A stretch of DNA of 64,000 nucleotides from an uncultured Lacinutrix sp. (GCF_947500325.1 NZ_CANMRQ010000010.1:56851-120850), one strand, 5' to 3'; shown: positions 37,850 to 47,247, counted from the first letter of the stretch. Numbers and translations are program-made. The notes: a model not told the origin generated them from the sequence alone.

Positions 37850-37925
<76 letters not shown>

Positions 37926-37997
37926 ATTTAATATTTAAAATAATTTACTTAGCTTCTAACTTTCGGTTCATAATGCCGACCAAATCATTTCGGACTG

Positions 37998-38030
37998 CAA
38001 ATATACGTCTTTTAAATACTTATGGCCAAA
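37998..38030 (-). promoter_or_regulatory. Promoter of the initiator tRNA
   Basis: On the minus strand TTTG (38027-38030) is followed after 21 bases by TATATTTG (37998-38005), matching the Bacteroidota consensus. Transcription would start about 65 bases before the mature tRNA 5' end. Confidence 0.7.
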
Positions 38031-38119
38031 TTTTATTTCTGTTTTTTTAAGATAGTTTTTATCTTATTTTACTACAGCTACTTAGCTTAAAAATTGATAT
38101 AGAAATAACTCCATTTTTA

Positions 38120-38857
38120 TCAGTTCATAATATTCAATTTCTTTAAAATATCGTATTTATAACGCTCACTTAGAGTAATCTTTTCATCTCCTGCCAAAAC
38201 GATTAAATTATCATTTGGAAAAATATCTTTAATTTTATCTAAATTCACAATGCAATTTCTATGCGCTTGTATAAAATAATCAGGTAATATTTCTATTACT
38301 TTTTTTAAAGCCATTTTAATAAGATAATTTCTTTGGTTGTATGCAACTTTACAATAACGATCTTCTACTTCCACAAAAGAAATATCATTAATTTCTACTT
38401 TGCTAATTCGATCTTTATTTTTTATAAATAAATATTTTTCACTTAAAACGGTTGGCGCCTTTTCTTCAGAGAAAGCATTAGCTTGCTGGAAAAACTTTTC
38501 AATAGCTAACTCTAGAGTAAACAATAGTTCTAGTTCATTAAAAGGTTTTAATAAATAGCTAAAAGGTTGTGTTAATTTTGCTTTTTCGAACACAAATCGA
38601 TCTTTAGAACTTGTTAAAAACAGAAAAGGAATATTGTATTCTGAAATTTTTTCTGCCAATTGGATTCCTCCTAATTCTTTTCCTAAAAAGATATCCAAAA
38701 TGCAGAAATCAATACTTTTAGTTTTTAAAACGTTTTCGGCACTTACAACTGTATCACAAACAGCTATAACATTGTAATTATTATCCTCTAATGCTGTTTT
38801 TAATTTTTTGGCTTCTTTAGGTTCGTCTTCTAATATGAGTATATTAATACTTTTCAT
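38120..38857 (-). CDS. LytTR family response regulator
   Basis: The 245-residue protein has a receiver domain (about 1-125) with the acidic pair in LEDEP, the phospho-accepting aspartate in FCILDIFLG (about residue 54), and the conserved lysine in LLKPFN (about 103). A LytTR DNA-binding domain follows (about 145-240, with DISFVEVEDRYCKVAYNQRNYLIK and FIQAHRNCIVNLDKI). It begins three bases after the sensor kinase stop codon, so the two form a two-component system. LytTR regulators in Bacteroidota often control surface or stress genes; target genes here are unknown. Confidence 0.93.
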   Translation of the reverse strand: MKSINILILEDEPKEAKKLKTALEDNNYNVIAVCDTVVSAENVLKTKSIDFCILDIFLGKELGGIQLAEKISEYNIPFLFLTSSKDRFVFEKAKLTQPFSYLLKPFNELELLFTLELAIEKFFQQANAFSEEKAPTVLSEKYLFIKNKDRISKVEINDISFVEVEDRYCKVAYNQRNYLIKMALKKVIEILPDYFIQAHRNCIVNLDKIKDIFPNDNLIVLAGDEKITLSERYKYDILKKLNIMN

Positions 38858-38860
38858 TGT

Positions 38861-40579
38861 TTAATGTTCTAGTGATTTATATGGTATAGAAAGACTTACT
38901 GTAGTACCTATTCCTTTTTGACTTGAAATAGTTAAATCTCCGCCATTATTTTGTATTAAAGATCGGCATAAACGTAAACCAAACCCTTTAACCGCACTTT
39001 GCTCATTAGTTGCTTTTTCTTCTATAAGTATTTCTGCTAAATCAGCTTTAGATATTCCAATACCAGTATCGGTAATTTCTAAATTACAAAAATTCTCATT
39101 CATGATTGCTTTACAATTTATCTCACTTCCATTAGCAGAGTATTTAATAGCATTATCTAGTATATTTCTTAATACAATTTTAGTCGATTCAATATCAGAA
39201 TTCACTATAACATTAGAAGAAACCGTATTTATAATTGTTATATTTTTTGATGCTGCAATACTTTTATAATTGTATATAACTTGAGCTAAAATTGGTTTTA
39301 ATGGAAAAGACTCTATATTGGTAAATAGCTGTCCAGATTCTAAAAGCGACCAGTTTAAAACCTTGTCTAAAAGTAAATGTACGCCTTCGGTTACTTGAAT
39401 ACCCTGATTAATTTTATCTGATATTTCTGTCTTATTATTTAATTTAAAAGCTTCTTTTAAATCTACATTGTTATTTCTAATAGTATTTATAGGAGTGCGT
39501 AAATCATGAGAAACAATTGAAAACAGTTTGTTTTTCATATCATTTAAATCTGATAGCTTATTTTTTTGTTGTGTAATCACCTTATTTTTTTGAATTCTAT
39601 CATGTAAGAAAAAAGCAATAATAGCCACAATCAACGCTAAGGCAAAGACACCAATATACAATGCTCTTTGTTTAGTTTTTTGCACTTTAATTTGTTCCTC
39701 TTGTAATGCTATTTCTTTTTGCTTCTCTTTTACAGCAAATACTCTTCCTTGCTTGGCTAGTTCCCATATTTTATCTCGATTCCAAATAGAATCTTTCCAA
39801 GATTCATATTCTTTTCTATAGGCAATACTTTTTTCAAAATCTTTATTATTTTCTTCTACTACTGCCATATTTAAAGCAGCATTTTGTTTTATTTCTAAAT
39901 TAGAGGTAATCTTTGATAAATTATAAGATTCTAAGAATAAAGGTATTGCTTTATCATCTAGATATTGCTGATAATAAAGGTTCGCCAAATCCATTGTTGC
40001 ATAAATAGTACTTAACGTATCTTTACTTTTTATTGCTAAATTTCTTTCTTTAGACAAGTAAATTTCTGCATTTTTATAATCGTTTAAATGTAGATAGCAC
40101 AAGCCAATATTATGATACATAATTTTTTGATTATAATCATCTGTTTTTTTTACTCCTAATACTTCTACTTTTTTATAAAACTTTAAGGCTTCTTTATATT
40201 TTTTTTGATTTAAAAAGACATTCGCTAGATTTAAATATTTAAAATGATCTGATACAAAGCCATCTGGAATTTTTTCTAAACTCTCTTGTGCTTCACTCCA
40301 TAGTTTTTTCTTTACAGCACAATCACCTTGAATATAATATGCATAGTTTTTTAATTTGTCGTTTCGATTTTCAGATAAAAAATACTTATTAATATTAGAA
40401 TAAGCAGAATCGATCTCTTTATTAATAAAAAAACTAAGTGATTTATGAAAGTAGTAATTATGCTTTGTATTACTACAAATCTCTTTAAAATGGGTATTAA
40501 AATTAGTATTGTCTACTATTTTTTGGCTATAACTATAAAAGAAAATAAAACAACATATAAGACATAGCCCTTTTTTCAT
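38861..40579 (-). CDS. TPR-containing sensor histidine kinase
   Basis: The 572-residue protein has a signal peptide (about 1-18). Tetratricopeptide repeats occupy the periplasmic part (about 60-270, e.g. ALKFYKKVEVLG and NIGLCYLHLNDYKNAEIYL), followed by a transmembrane helix (about 305-325). The cytoplasmic kinase core shows the H-box SHDLRTPINTIR, N-box DNAIKYSANG, G1 ITDTGIGIS and G2 KGFGLRLC. The HisKA/HATPase domains are complete, so it should be active. It is co-transcribed with the LytTR regulator, and possibly with the 167-residue protein gene 60 bases upstream. Confidence 0.92.
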   Translation of the reverse strand: MKKGLCLICCFIFFYSYSQKIVDNTNFNTHFKEICSNTKHNYYFHKSLSFFINKEIDSAYSNINKYFLSENRNDKLKNYAYYIQGDCAVKKKLWSEAQESLEKIPDGFVSDHFKYLNLANVFLNQKKYKEALKFYKKVEVLGVKKTDDYNQKIMYHNIGLCYLHLNDYKNAEIYLSKERNLAIKSKDTLSTIYATMDLANLYYQQYLDDKAIPLFLESYNLSKITSNLEIKQNAALNMAVVEENNKDFEKSIAYRKEYESWKDSIWNRDKIWELAKQGRVFAVKEKQKEIALQEEQIKVQKTKQRALYIGVFALALIVAIIAFFLHDRIQKNKVITQQKNKLSDLNDMKNKLFSIVSHDLRTPINTIRNNNVDLKEAFKLNNKTEISDKINQGIQVTEGVHLLLDKVLNWSLLESGQLFTNIESFPLKPILAQVIYNYKSIAASKNITIINTVSSNVIVNSDIESTKIVLRNILDNAIKYSANGSEINCKAIMNENFCNLEITDTGIGISKADLAEILIEEKATNEQSAVKGFGLRLCRSLIQNNGGDLTISSQKGIGTTVSLSIPYKSLEH

Positions 40580-40639
40580 ATTTAAATGAATTAAATTAAC
40601 GAAAGTTTTTATTTGTATTTTTTTTGAAACTAATTAAAC

Positions 40640-41143
40640 TTATCCACTAGTAGAAGTAGCATCTACATCTCTAACAGTTGTAACTGTACCTCTTGTTGTT
40701 TCTGGATCATCGAATACATAATCTACAAAAATGTTTTTAGGATCTTCCTTTTGTGTACTTGTATAACAAATTTGAATAGTGTATAAATCGAACATTACAA
40801 TATCTTGAGTAAGAATGTTTGAGATATTTCCGTCAAACTGAATCGTTATTTGACGATACGAACCATTAATCTTGTTTTTATTTTCACCCGCTTTTTGATA
40901 TTGAGAAATATAATTATTATTGCCCCATTTCTTAAGATGCAAGTTATTTATTTCTTGTGGTAAATATACAGCAACGTCAACTTGGTACATGTAAAGTTCT
41001 TCATCTTTTAAACACGAAGCTGAAACCATTGGTTTGGTTGGCGCATTTTGTAAAAAAAACATTTTACTATTTACCTTATCTATAGACATAGAAATTACTT
41101 TAATAGAATGTGCTGTTTTGGATAGTTTTTCTTGTTCTGACAT
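40640..41143 (-). CDS. Unrecognised small beta-rich protein beside the two-component system
   Basis: I do not recognise this 167-residue protein. It has no signal peptide or membrane helix. Predicted beta strands alternate with polar turns (SIKVISMSIDKV, YMYQVDVAVYLP, RQITIQFDGN, VMFDLYTIQICYTS), and the C-terminus is a polar, threonine-rich tail. It lies 60 bases upstream of the sensor kinase on the same strand and is divergent from two further small beta-rich proteins at 41.4-42.3 kb. A joint function with the two-component system is possible but rests only on position. It could be an intracellular structural or inclusion-type protein. Confidence 0.75.
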   Translation of the reverse strand: MSEQEKLSKTAHSIKVISMSIDKVNSKMFFLQNAPTKPMVSASCLKDEELYMYQVDVAVYLPQEINNLHLKKWGNNNYISQYQKAGENKNKINGSYRQITIQFDGNISNILTQDIVMFDLYTIQICYTSTQKEDPKNIFVDYVFDDPETTRGTVTTVRDVDATSTSG

Positions 41144-41425
41144 AAGTATATATAAGTTTAGATTAGCAGTTAAATTTAAGGATTTTATAGTATAAACATA
41201 TGTTAACGCATAGATTTTAGTTTTAAAAAATAGAGCTCTATAATTCTAGTCTGTATTCTACTACGTTTATGGTCTATTTTTCTACACTTATGTCATTTTA
41301 AATAATTACAAGCCTTTCATTCTTGAAATTAGCACTGTCTTTAATAAGATAATGCGCATTCAATAAAGTTAAGGTGTAATCCGAAAAGCCTTTTTAAAAG
41401 AGTAGGAAAATTAAATTTCAATATT

Positions 41426-41827
41426 ATGTCAAGTACCAAATCGAATACAATAAAAATTTCAGCATGCGATAACCAACTTTTTGTTTTCGCAGTTAACCAA
41501 AGTAATAAAGATTTATCATATCAAATTTGTAATATTAAAAGTGGTAATTTCAATACAGTAGATGTTACCATTGCGCTTTCTGAAGGCACTTTCGCAGGAA
41601 CATATGCTTTAGATGGTGTAAACCAAAATTTAAACGATAGTACTACAGTAAATCTTCCTGCTGGAGATTACGTGTTATACTACGCAGGTATAAATTGGGG
41701 TGGACCTTACAATTTTGATTTCACATTTAATAAAGATCAATACAAGTTACCAAACAATCCAAACCAACCTTTAGATGGTGTTATATGGAGTAAAGGAGAT
41801 AATGACATTACTTTTTCTATAGCTTAA
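41426..41827 (+). CDS. Unrecognised small beta-rich protein
   Basis: This 133-residue protein is not recognised. It lacks a signal peptide and is composed of short strands (TIKISACDNQLFVFAVNQ, YQICNIKSGNF, DVTIALSEGTFAGTYAL, YVLYYAGINWGGPYNFDFTF), suggesting a compact beta-sandwich. The core contains several aromatic residues and the protein ends in DITFSIA. Together with the following gene, 45 bases downstream, it forms a pair transcribed away from the sensor-kinase operon. A terminator follows the pair. Confidence 0.75.
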   Translation: MSSTKSNTIKISACDNQLFVFAVNQSNKDLSYQICNIKSGNFNTVDVTIALSEGTFAGTYALDGVNQNLNDSTTVNLPAGDYVLYYAGINWGGPYNFDFTFNKDQYKLPNNPNQPLDGVIWSKGDNDITFSIA

Positions 41828-41872
41828 GACCTTTAGCTAACAAACAATTTATTAACATTAAAAATTACGATT

Positions 41873-42334
41873 ATGAAACAAGTATTTCAATTAACAATGG
41901 TTAGTCAAAACGATCCAGGAACTGGATGTGGTGATGAATTATATGGAATTGTTTTAGGAACTAAAGGTGGGACCTTAAACAAGCAAACAAGTTTTCCTTA
42001 TCAAGAAGGTGTTCATTTACCAATTCCAAGTAATGATCCTCCAAAATCTCCAACATGGTTTTTAGAATTAGATGGAAACATTGAGGACGTTTCAATTACT
42101 GTTGTGGTTTTTGGTCCAGAAGGAAAATACAATCCTACAATTATTACAATCGATGGAGCCAATATGCCATCATGGGTTGCTCAAAACGAAAAAGAGAAAA
42201 CAAATCAAATTTATGTAGAATCTGCAGATGGTATTTTTGGATATGCTCAAGAAAATATTGCAGGAGATACTACAAATTGGATTTACACTATTACTGCTGG
42301 AGTTGCAAACCCAATGATACATCCACCTGTATAG
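41873..42334 (+). CDS. Unrecognised small beta-rich protein
   Basis: This 153-residue protein is not recognised. It lacks a signal peptide and is rich in glycine, proline and beta-branched residues (VFQLTMVSQNDPGTGCGDELYG, SITVVVFGPEG, NPTIITIDG, WIYTITAGVANP). The two cysteine-free thirds and a single early cysteine argue against disulfide stabilisation. It forms a pair with the upstream gene, and both are divergent from a third small beta-rich protein and a two-component system. The shared size class and lack of export signals suggest intracellular partners. Confidence 0.75.
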   Translation: MKQVFQLTMVSQNDPGTGCGDELYGIVLGTKGGTLNKQTSFPYQEGVHLPIPSNDPPKSPTWFLELDGNIEDVSITVVVFGPEGKYNPTIITIDGANMPSWVAQNEKEKTNQIYVESADGIFGYAQENIAGDTTNWIYTITAGVANPMIHPPV

Positions 42335-42355
42335 CTATAGCCTTTTTTAGAAATT

Positions 42356-42390
42356 AAAAACCTTTACAATCTTGTAAAGGTTTTTCTTTT
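42356..42390 (+). terminator. Terminator after the small-protein pair
   Basis: The inverted repeat AAAAACCTTTACAA / TTGTAAAGGTTTTT is followed by a T-rich run, 21 bases after the stop at 42334. Confidence 0.8.
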
Positions 42391-42529
42391 ATTAAAGAAA
42401 CCAAAATACTTGCAATTAATTCATTACCAAATATTAATTTAAATAGTTACTTCTTAAATAAGAGAAAAAAGAATAGTTTCTATTACAATCATGTATTATC
42501 ACACAATATTTATAGGTACCACTAGTAAA

Positions 42530-42712
42530 TCACTGTTCTATATTAACCACATCAAAACTAATAAGTTTATACGATTCAAAATTTGTTGTAATTTGTATTG
42601 GATTACAGCATACTTCACAATCTTCAACATAAGTTTGTTTATCTACACTAGTATCTAATAGCATTGATATTGTCTCCCAGCAATATGGACATTGGAAAAA
42701 ATGTTCTAACAT
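42530..42712 (-). CDS. CPXCG-motif cysteine-rich protein
   Basis: The 60-residue protein has two cysteine pairs, CPYC (about 8-11) and CEVC with a further cysteine (about 32-36), forming a small zinc ribbon of the CPXCG family. The family is small, widespread in Proteobacteria and Bacteroidota, and uncharacterised. The second half is beta-rich (ITTNFESYKLISFDVVN). It is the first gene downstream of the LRR gene, 79 bases from its stop, with a hairpin in between. Confidence 0.85.
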   Translation of the reverse strand: MLEHFFQCPYCWETISMLLDTSVDKQTYVEDCEVCCNPIQITTNFESYKLISFDVVNIEQ

Positions 42713-42734
42713 ACTTTTAATTTTCTATAAAAAT

Positions 42735-42766
42735 AAAAAGAGCCAACTATTTAAGTCGACTCCTTT
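42735..42766 (-). terminator. Hairpin terminator after the LRR gene
   Basis: On the minus strand GAGTCGACT pairs with AGTTGGCTC, including G-T wobbles, around a short loop and is followed by a T-rich run, 26 bases after the LRR stop codon. Confidence 0.6.
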
Positions 42767-42791
42767 TAGATATATTTAGTTAGTTTTTTTT

Positions 42792-43610
42792 CTAATCTCT
42801 TTCTACTACATATGTATCATTATAATTTAATAATGCCTTTTTAATTGTAGCCTTATCATCAACAACAGTTGCATAATTTGCATCCATCTTATTATCGCTA
42901 ATCATTAATGTACTTAATTTAGGCATTTTACTAAATTGTAATGGTACGTTACCTGTTAAATTATTATCTGATAAGATAAGCTCTTCTAAGTTTGTTAAAT
43001 CACTTAATTCTACAGGAATATTACCTACTAATTTATTATCTATTAAACTTAGTTTTTCAAGTTTTACCAGCGCATTAATTTCGGTAGGAATTGTCCCTGT
43101 CAAAAAGTTACTCCCTAATTGTAATTCTTTTAAGTTAGTTAAACGTGTTAATTCTATTGGAATATCTCCTATAAAAGCATTACTATACAATCTTAGTACT
43201 TCTAACTTAGAAAGATCTGCTAAAAAAGTTGGAATAGTACCTCTAAATTGGTTTAAAAATAATTCCAGAGATGTTAACTGAGTTAAAGCAGAAATACTTT
43301 TAGGTAAATTACCTTCTAATTTATTAAGGCCTAGATTAAGTGAACGTAATTGTTTTAAATTTCCAATAGCTTCTGGTAAGGTACCTTGAAGATTATTAAA
43401 TGTTAGATTTAAAGCAACAACATGATCATTTTCTATAGTTACACCTGTCCATGTTTTAACTTCTTTTGTTAAATCCCATTTTGTATTCCATTTTTCACCA
43501 TTTGTTGAATTATAAATAGCAATTAAAGCTTCTTTTTCTGTATTAGGAATTTGAGCAAAACTAAAAAGCATTGCAAATAAGCAGACAAAAGTAAGTTTAA
43601 ATGTTTTCAT
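42792..43610 (-). CDS. Secreted leucine-rich repeat protein, plant-type LRR
   Basis: The 272-residue product has a signal peptide (about 1-19, ending SFAQ). A cap region carries ALIAIYNSTNGEKWNTKWD. Seven or eight 24-residue repeats follow of the pattern LxxLxLxxNxLxGxIPxxLxxLTN (e.g. LKELQLGSNFLTGTIPTEINALVK), the plant-receptor-like class also seen in Bacteroidota surface proteins. There is no T9SS sorting domain or lipoprotein cysteine, so its final place is uncertain. Binding to a protein or glycan is likely; the ligand is unknown. Confidence 0.88.
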   Translation of the reverse strand: MKTFKLTFVCLFAMLFSFAQIPNTEKEALIAIYNSTNGEKWNTKWDLTKEVKTWTGVTIENDHVVALNLTFNNLQGTLPEAIGNLKQLRSLNLGLNKLEGNLPKSISALTQLTSLELFLNQFRGTIPTFLADLSKLEVLRLYSNAFIGDIPIELTRLTNLKELQLGSNFLTGTIPTEINALVKLEKLSLIDNKLVGNIPVELSDLTNLEELILSDNNLTGNVPLQFSKMPKLSTLMISDNKMDANYATVVDDKATIKKALLNYNDTYVVERD

Positions 43611-43820
43611 AATAGGTTAGGGTTTTAGGACAAATACCTTGTAAATCTATGTTAAAGGCTTGTTAAATGCAAATTTTTTCGATGAACGACACGTGGCAAT
43701 TATTAAAAAATTAGCAAAAATACTTTTAAACACTAATTTTAAAGACAAAATGCAATATTGCCATTAAAAAGAAAAACATTCTAGCTTTTAAGAAAACAAA
43801 AATTACTAATAGGGTTTTAC

Positions 43821-45728
43821 TTACATTAAACCTTCCAATTCTAAAGTAATAGTCTCCCAATCTTCCATTAAGTTAGAAAGTCTATCTTTTTTTGCTTGGT
43901 AAGCATCAAAAAAATCTGGTTTAGCTACTGTTTCATCATAATTAGTGGCTAATTCTACATCAATTTCTTTGATTTCTTTTTCTAACTCACTGATTTTAGA
44001 TTCTGTATTACTCAATTTATTATTTAAAGATTTTATCTTTTTCTGCTCTTCGTAGCTTTGCTTTTTAGTCTCTTTAGGGGCTTCTTTTATAATCGTTCTT
44101 TTTTCAACCTCACGAAGACTTTCTACTTTACGTTGTTCTAGATAATAATCAATATCTCCTAAATATTTTTTTACTTTTTCATCTTTAAACTCGTATACTG
44201 TAGATGTTAAACCCTGAAGAAAATCACGGTCGTGAGAAACTAAAATAAGTGTACCTTCAAAACGTTGAAGCGCTTCTTTCAATACATTTTTAGATTTTAT
44301 ATCTAAATGATTAGTAGGCTCATCCATTATCAACACGTTAAAAGGCTGTAGCATTAATTTTGCTAATGCCAAGCGGTTTCTTTCACCTCCAGATAATACA
44401 CGAACATATTTATCTACTTCTTCTCCTCTAAATAAAAACGAGCCCAAAATATCACGAACTTTACTCCTATTGGTTTCATTTGCAGCATCAATCATGGTAT
44501 CTAAAACAGTTTTACTTCCATCAAGATATTCAGCTTGATTTTGAGCGAAGTAACCTATTTGCACATTATGTCCTAATTTTAAATTGCCATTGTGTTCTAA
44601 ATCACCAACTAATATTTTTGCTAATGTTGATTTCCCTTGACCATTTTGTCCTACAAAAGCAGTTTTTGCATCACGTTCAATCATTAAACTTACATTAGAC
44701 AACACTTGGTTTTCATCATAATTTTTAGAGATACCTTCAGCCTCTACTACTACCTTACCAGGAATAATTGATACTGGAAAATTTAATGTCATTACACTAT
44801 TGTCATCAGCATCGACTTCTATACGATCAATTTTATCCAGCTTTTTAATAAGAGATTGAGCCATTGTTGCCTTACTTGCTTTAGCTCTAAACTTTTCTAT
44901 AAGTTTTTCAGTTTGTTCAATTTGCTTTTGCTGGTTTTTCTGAGATGCTAATTGCTGTGTTCTAATCTCTTCTCGTAAAATTAAATATTTAGTGTATGGT
45001 TTTGGGTAATCATAAATACGACCTAGTGAGATTTCTATAGTACGATTAGTTACATTATCTAAAAACATTTTATCGTGCGACACTATGGCTACTGCCCCAA
45101 AATAATTCTTTAAGAATCCTTCTAACCAAATAATAGACTCAATATCTAAATGGTTTGTAGGTTCATCTAAGAGTAATACATCATTATTTTGAAGCAATAA
45201 TTTAGCAAGTTCGATTCGCATTCGCCAACCTCCAGAAAATGTATCTGTTAACTTATTAAAGTCTTCTCGTTTAAAACCTAAACCTTGAAGTATTTTCTCT
45301 GTATCACCTTGGTAATTATAACCACCTATTATTTCATATTGATGTTGCGTTTCGTTTAAATCAATCATTAGCTGATTATATCCTTCACTTTCGTAGTCTG
45401 TTCGCTCTGCTAACTGATTATTAATAGTTTCCATTTTAGTTTCTAGAGCTTTAATCTCTGTAAATGCTTCATACGATTCCTCTAGTACTGTTCTACCAAA
45501 GATGAAATCAATATCTTGTTTAAGAAAACCTATTTTTAATTCTTTATCTGCAGCAATCTGACCAGAATCTGGTTCTAATTCTTTAGATAGAATTTTTAGC
45601 ATTGTCGATTTACCTGCTCCATTTTTACCAATAAGCCCTACACGATCACCATTACCTAATTTAAAAGTAATGTCTTGAAATAAATATTCGCCTTGAAACG
45701 AAATGGATAGATTATGAATATTGAGCAT
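43821..45728 (-). CDS. ABC-F family ATP-binding protein
   Basis: The 635-residue protein has two ABC ATPase domains with Walker A loops GKNGAGKST (about 36-44) and GQNGQGKST (about 354-362), signature sequences FSGGWRMR and LSGGERNR, and Walker B/DEPTNHLD motifs in both halves. An interdomain arm with QLASQKNQQKQIEQTEKLIEKFRAK lies between them, and a C-terminal coiled coil (about 560-635) follows. There is no transmembrane domain. The family acts on ribosomes as translation factors (Uup/EttA group); the coiled-coil end resembles Uup. It is divergently transcribed from the DUF983 gene. Confidence 0.93.
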   Translation of the reverse strand: MLNIHNLSISFQGEYLFQDITFKLGNGDRVGLIGKNGAGKSTMLKILSKELEPDSGQIAADKELKIGFLKQDIDFIFGRTVLEESYEAFTEIKALETKMETINNQLAERTDYESEGYNQLMIDLNETQHQYEIIGGYNYQGDTEKILQGLGFKREDFNKLTDTFSGGWRMRIELAKLLLQNNDVLLLDEPTNHLDIESIIWLEGFLKNYFGAVAIVSHDKMFLDNVTNRTIEISLGRIYDYPKPYTKYLILREEIRTQQLASQKNQQKQIEQTEKLIEKFRAKASKATMAQSLIKKLDKIDRIEVDADDNSVMTLNFPVSIIPGKVVVEAEGISKNYDENQVLSNVSLMIERDAKTAFVGQNGQGKSTLAKILVGDLEHNGNLKLGHNVQIGYFAQNQAEYLDGSKTVLDTMIDAANETNRSKVRDILGSFLFRGEEVDKYVRVLSGGERNRLALAKLMLQPFNVLIMDEPTNHLDIKSKNVLKEALQRFEGTLILVSHDRDFLQGLTSTVYEFKDEKVKKYLGDIDYYLEQRKVESLREVEKRTIIKEAPKETKKQSYEEQKKIKSLNNKLSNTESKISELEKEIKEIDVELATNYDETVAKPDFFDAYQAKKDRLSNLMEDWETITLELEGLM

Positions 45729-45773
45729 CGATTATAACTATTAATGATAAGAGAATATATAACTAGTAAACCT

Positions 45774-45781
45774 TAACTTTG
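45774..45781 (+). promoter_or_regulatory. -7 box of the DUF983 gene
   Basis: TAACTTTG matches TAnnTTTG 37 bases upstream of the DUF983 start. No TTTG at -33 is evident. It faces the ABC-F box in the same 90-bp intergenic region. Confidence 0.5.
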
Positions 45782-45800
45782 TGTTATTGTTTAACGACTG

Positions 45801-45808
45801 CAAAAGTA
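45801..45808 (-). promoter_or_regulatory. -7 box of the ABC-F gene
   Basis: On the minus strand TACTTTTG matches TAnnTTTG, 72 bases upstream of the ABC-F start codon. The two divergent boxes overlap each other's transcripts. Confidence 0.45.
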
Positions 45809-45818
45809 CATAAATTAT

Positions 45819-46202
45819 ATGTTTAAAAAAGGCTCAAAACTATACTCAATTATTACTGGTACTTGTCCAAGATGTCATGAAGAGTCAATGTATGTAAACA
45901 AAAATCCATATGCTTTGACCGAGCTTTTTAAAATGCATGAACATTGTAGTAATTGTAATACTAAATATAAAATAGAACCTTCGTTTTTTTTCGGTGCTAT
46001 GTATGTAAGTTATGGTGTTGGTATTGCACTTGCACTTGGCCCGTTTTTAATTAGTTATTTCGTTTTTAATAGCTCAATTAATATAGCAATACTTGCGGTT
46101 ATAGTATCTCAAGTTTTACTATACCCAATAATTATTAGGTTATCTCGCAACATTTGGATTAACCTTTTTATGAGTTACGACAAGTCTAAAACTAAGTCTT
46201 AA
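45819..46202 (+). CDS. DUF983 membrane protein
   Basis: The 127-residue protein has an N-terminal zinc-ribbon-like element (CPRC near residue 16 and CSNC near 43) followed by two transmembrane helices (about 60-82 and 87-106). It ends in a lysine-rich tail. This is DUF983, a family common in Bacteroidota and Alphaproteobacteria without known function. It overlaps the convergent oxidoreductase gene by 11 bases. Confidence 0.9.
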   Translation: MFKKGSKLYSIITGTCPRCHEESMYVNKNPYALTELFKMHEHCSNCNTKYKIEPSFFFGAMYVSYGVGIALALGPFLISYFVFNSSINIAILAVIVSQVLLYPIIIRLSRNIWINLFMSYDKSKTKS

Positions 46203-47247
46203 TCGTTTTATTGAAACGTTTAATATCTATTACTACATCTAAAGGCTTTTTGTTTTCAATAAAGTCGTACAATTGCTTTGCAACATATGGTCCAATCATT
46301 ACACCTCGTGTGCCCAATCCATTTAACACATGATAATTATTAAAAGTATTATGAGTGCCAGCTAAAGGTCTCCGGTTTTGTACCGTAGGCCTAATTCCTG
46401 CAACTTGATTAACAACCTCAAAGTCACAACTTGTAAATGTTTTAAACTTATTTAAAAGTTCTTCTCTAGCTTCAGGTGTCGTTTTATTGGTTTTATCTTT
46501 CCAATTATAAGTAGATCCTATTCTATATAAATCATTACCCAAAGGAATCACAAAAACACTAGATTTTAAAACAAATTCTAATTTTAAGTTTGGTGAATGA
46601 ATGGTAAGTAATTCACCCTTACTACCTACTAACGGTAAATAATTAAAAAACGGATTATTTATCACTCCAAAGCCTTCTGCAAAAACAATATGCTTTGCCT
46701 TATAATTTTTATAAACAACAAACTCTTCTGTTCTTTCTATAGCATCATACTCAAAGGTCTCTTCAATTAATAATTGATTCGTTTGTAAGTAATTTTTATA
46801 CTCGGAAATTAAAAGTTTAGTGTCAATTCTTCCTGTATGTAAGACTTCCCCAAAACCAAACTTAGCATCAATATATTCGTTATCATTTTTATGAATTGTA
46901 GTAGACATATAATCAGACAATCCTACTTTATCTGAAGCCGCAAACCAATCATTTTGCTCTTCTAAAGAGGTAAAACGTCTAAAAACTGGTATTTTAAAAT
47001 CTATCTTTTTATTTAAACGCTTTTCAATTTTAGAATAAACAGGCAAAGCAATTTCTAATTGTTCTTTACTGTTCCAAACTGGTGTAAACCGTTTTAATGT
47101 TACTGGATTATATAGTCCTCCAGCAACAGTAGATGCTTGCTGCGATTTATTATCGAAAACTAAAAATGTTTTATTGTTTGCAATTAATTCTTCACAAAAA
47201 TTAATTCCTGCTATACCACATCCAACAACAATATAATCTACTTTCAT
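46192..47247 (-). CDS. FAD-dependent oxidoreductase, DAO family
   Basis: The 351-residue protein opens with a dinucleotide-binding motif VGCGIAGINFCEEL (about 8-21). DAO-family features follow: SQQASTVAGGLYNPV, GSKGELLTI, LYRIGSTYNWKD and the C-terminal VNQVAGIRPTVQNRRPLAG ... NGLGTRGVMIGPYVA FAD contacts. It resembles glycine/D-amino-acid oxidases and the C-terminal domain of MnmC, but has no methyltransferase part. It is cytoplasmic. The substrate is not assignable. Its 3' end overlaps the DUF983 gene on the other strand by 11 bases. Confidence 0.88.
   Translation of the reverse strand: MKVDYIVVGCGIAGINFCEELIANNKTFLVFDNKSQQASTVAGGLYNPVTLKRFTPVWNSKEQLEIALPVYSKIEKRLNKKIDFKIPVFRRFTSLEEQNDWFAASDKVGLSDYMSTTIHKNDNEYIDAKFGFGEVLHTGRIDTKLLISEYKNYLQTNQLLIEETFEYDAIERTEEFVVYKNYKAKHIVFAEGFGVINNPFFNYLPLVGSKGELLTIHSPNLKLEFVLKSSVFVIPLGNDLYRIGSTYNWKDKTNKTTPEAREELLNKFKTFTSCDFEVVNQVAGIRPTVQNRRPLAGTHNTFNNYHVLNGLGTRGVMIGPYVAKQLYDFIENKKPLDVVIDIKRFNKTIKT

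Noticed and set aside
41144..41425. LytTR-binding direct repeats in the divergent region of the small-protein genes
   Set aside because: Two loose matches to the LytTR half-site pattern (near 41269 and 41363) occur but are not correctly spaced, and such matches are expected by chance in AT-rich DNA.
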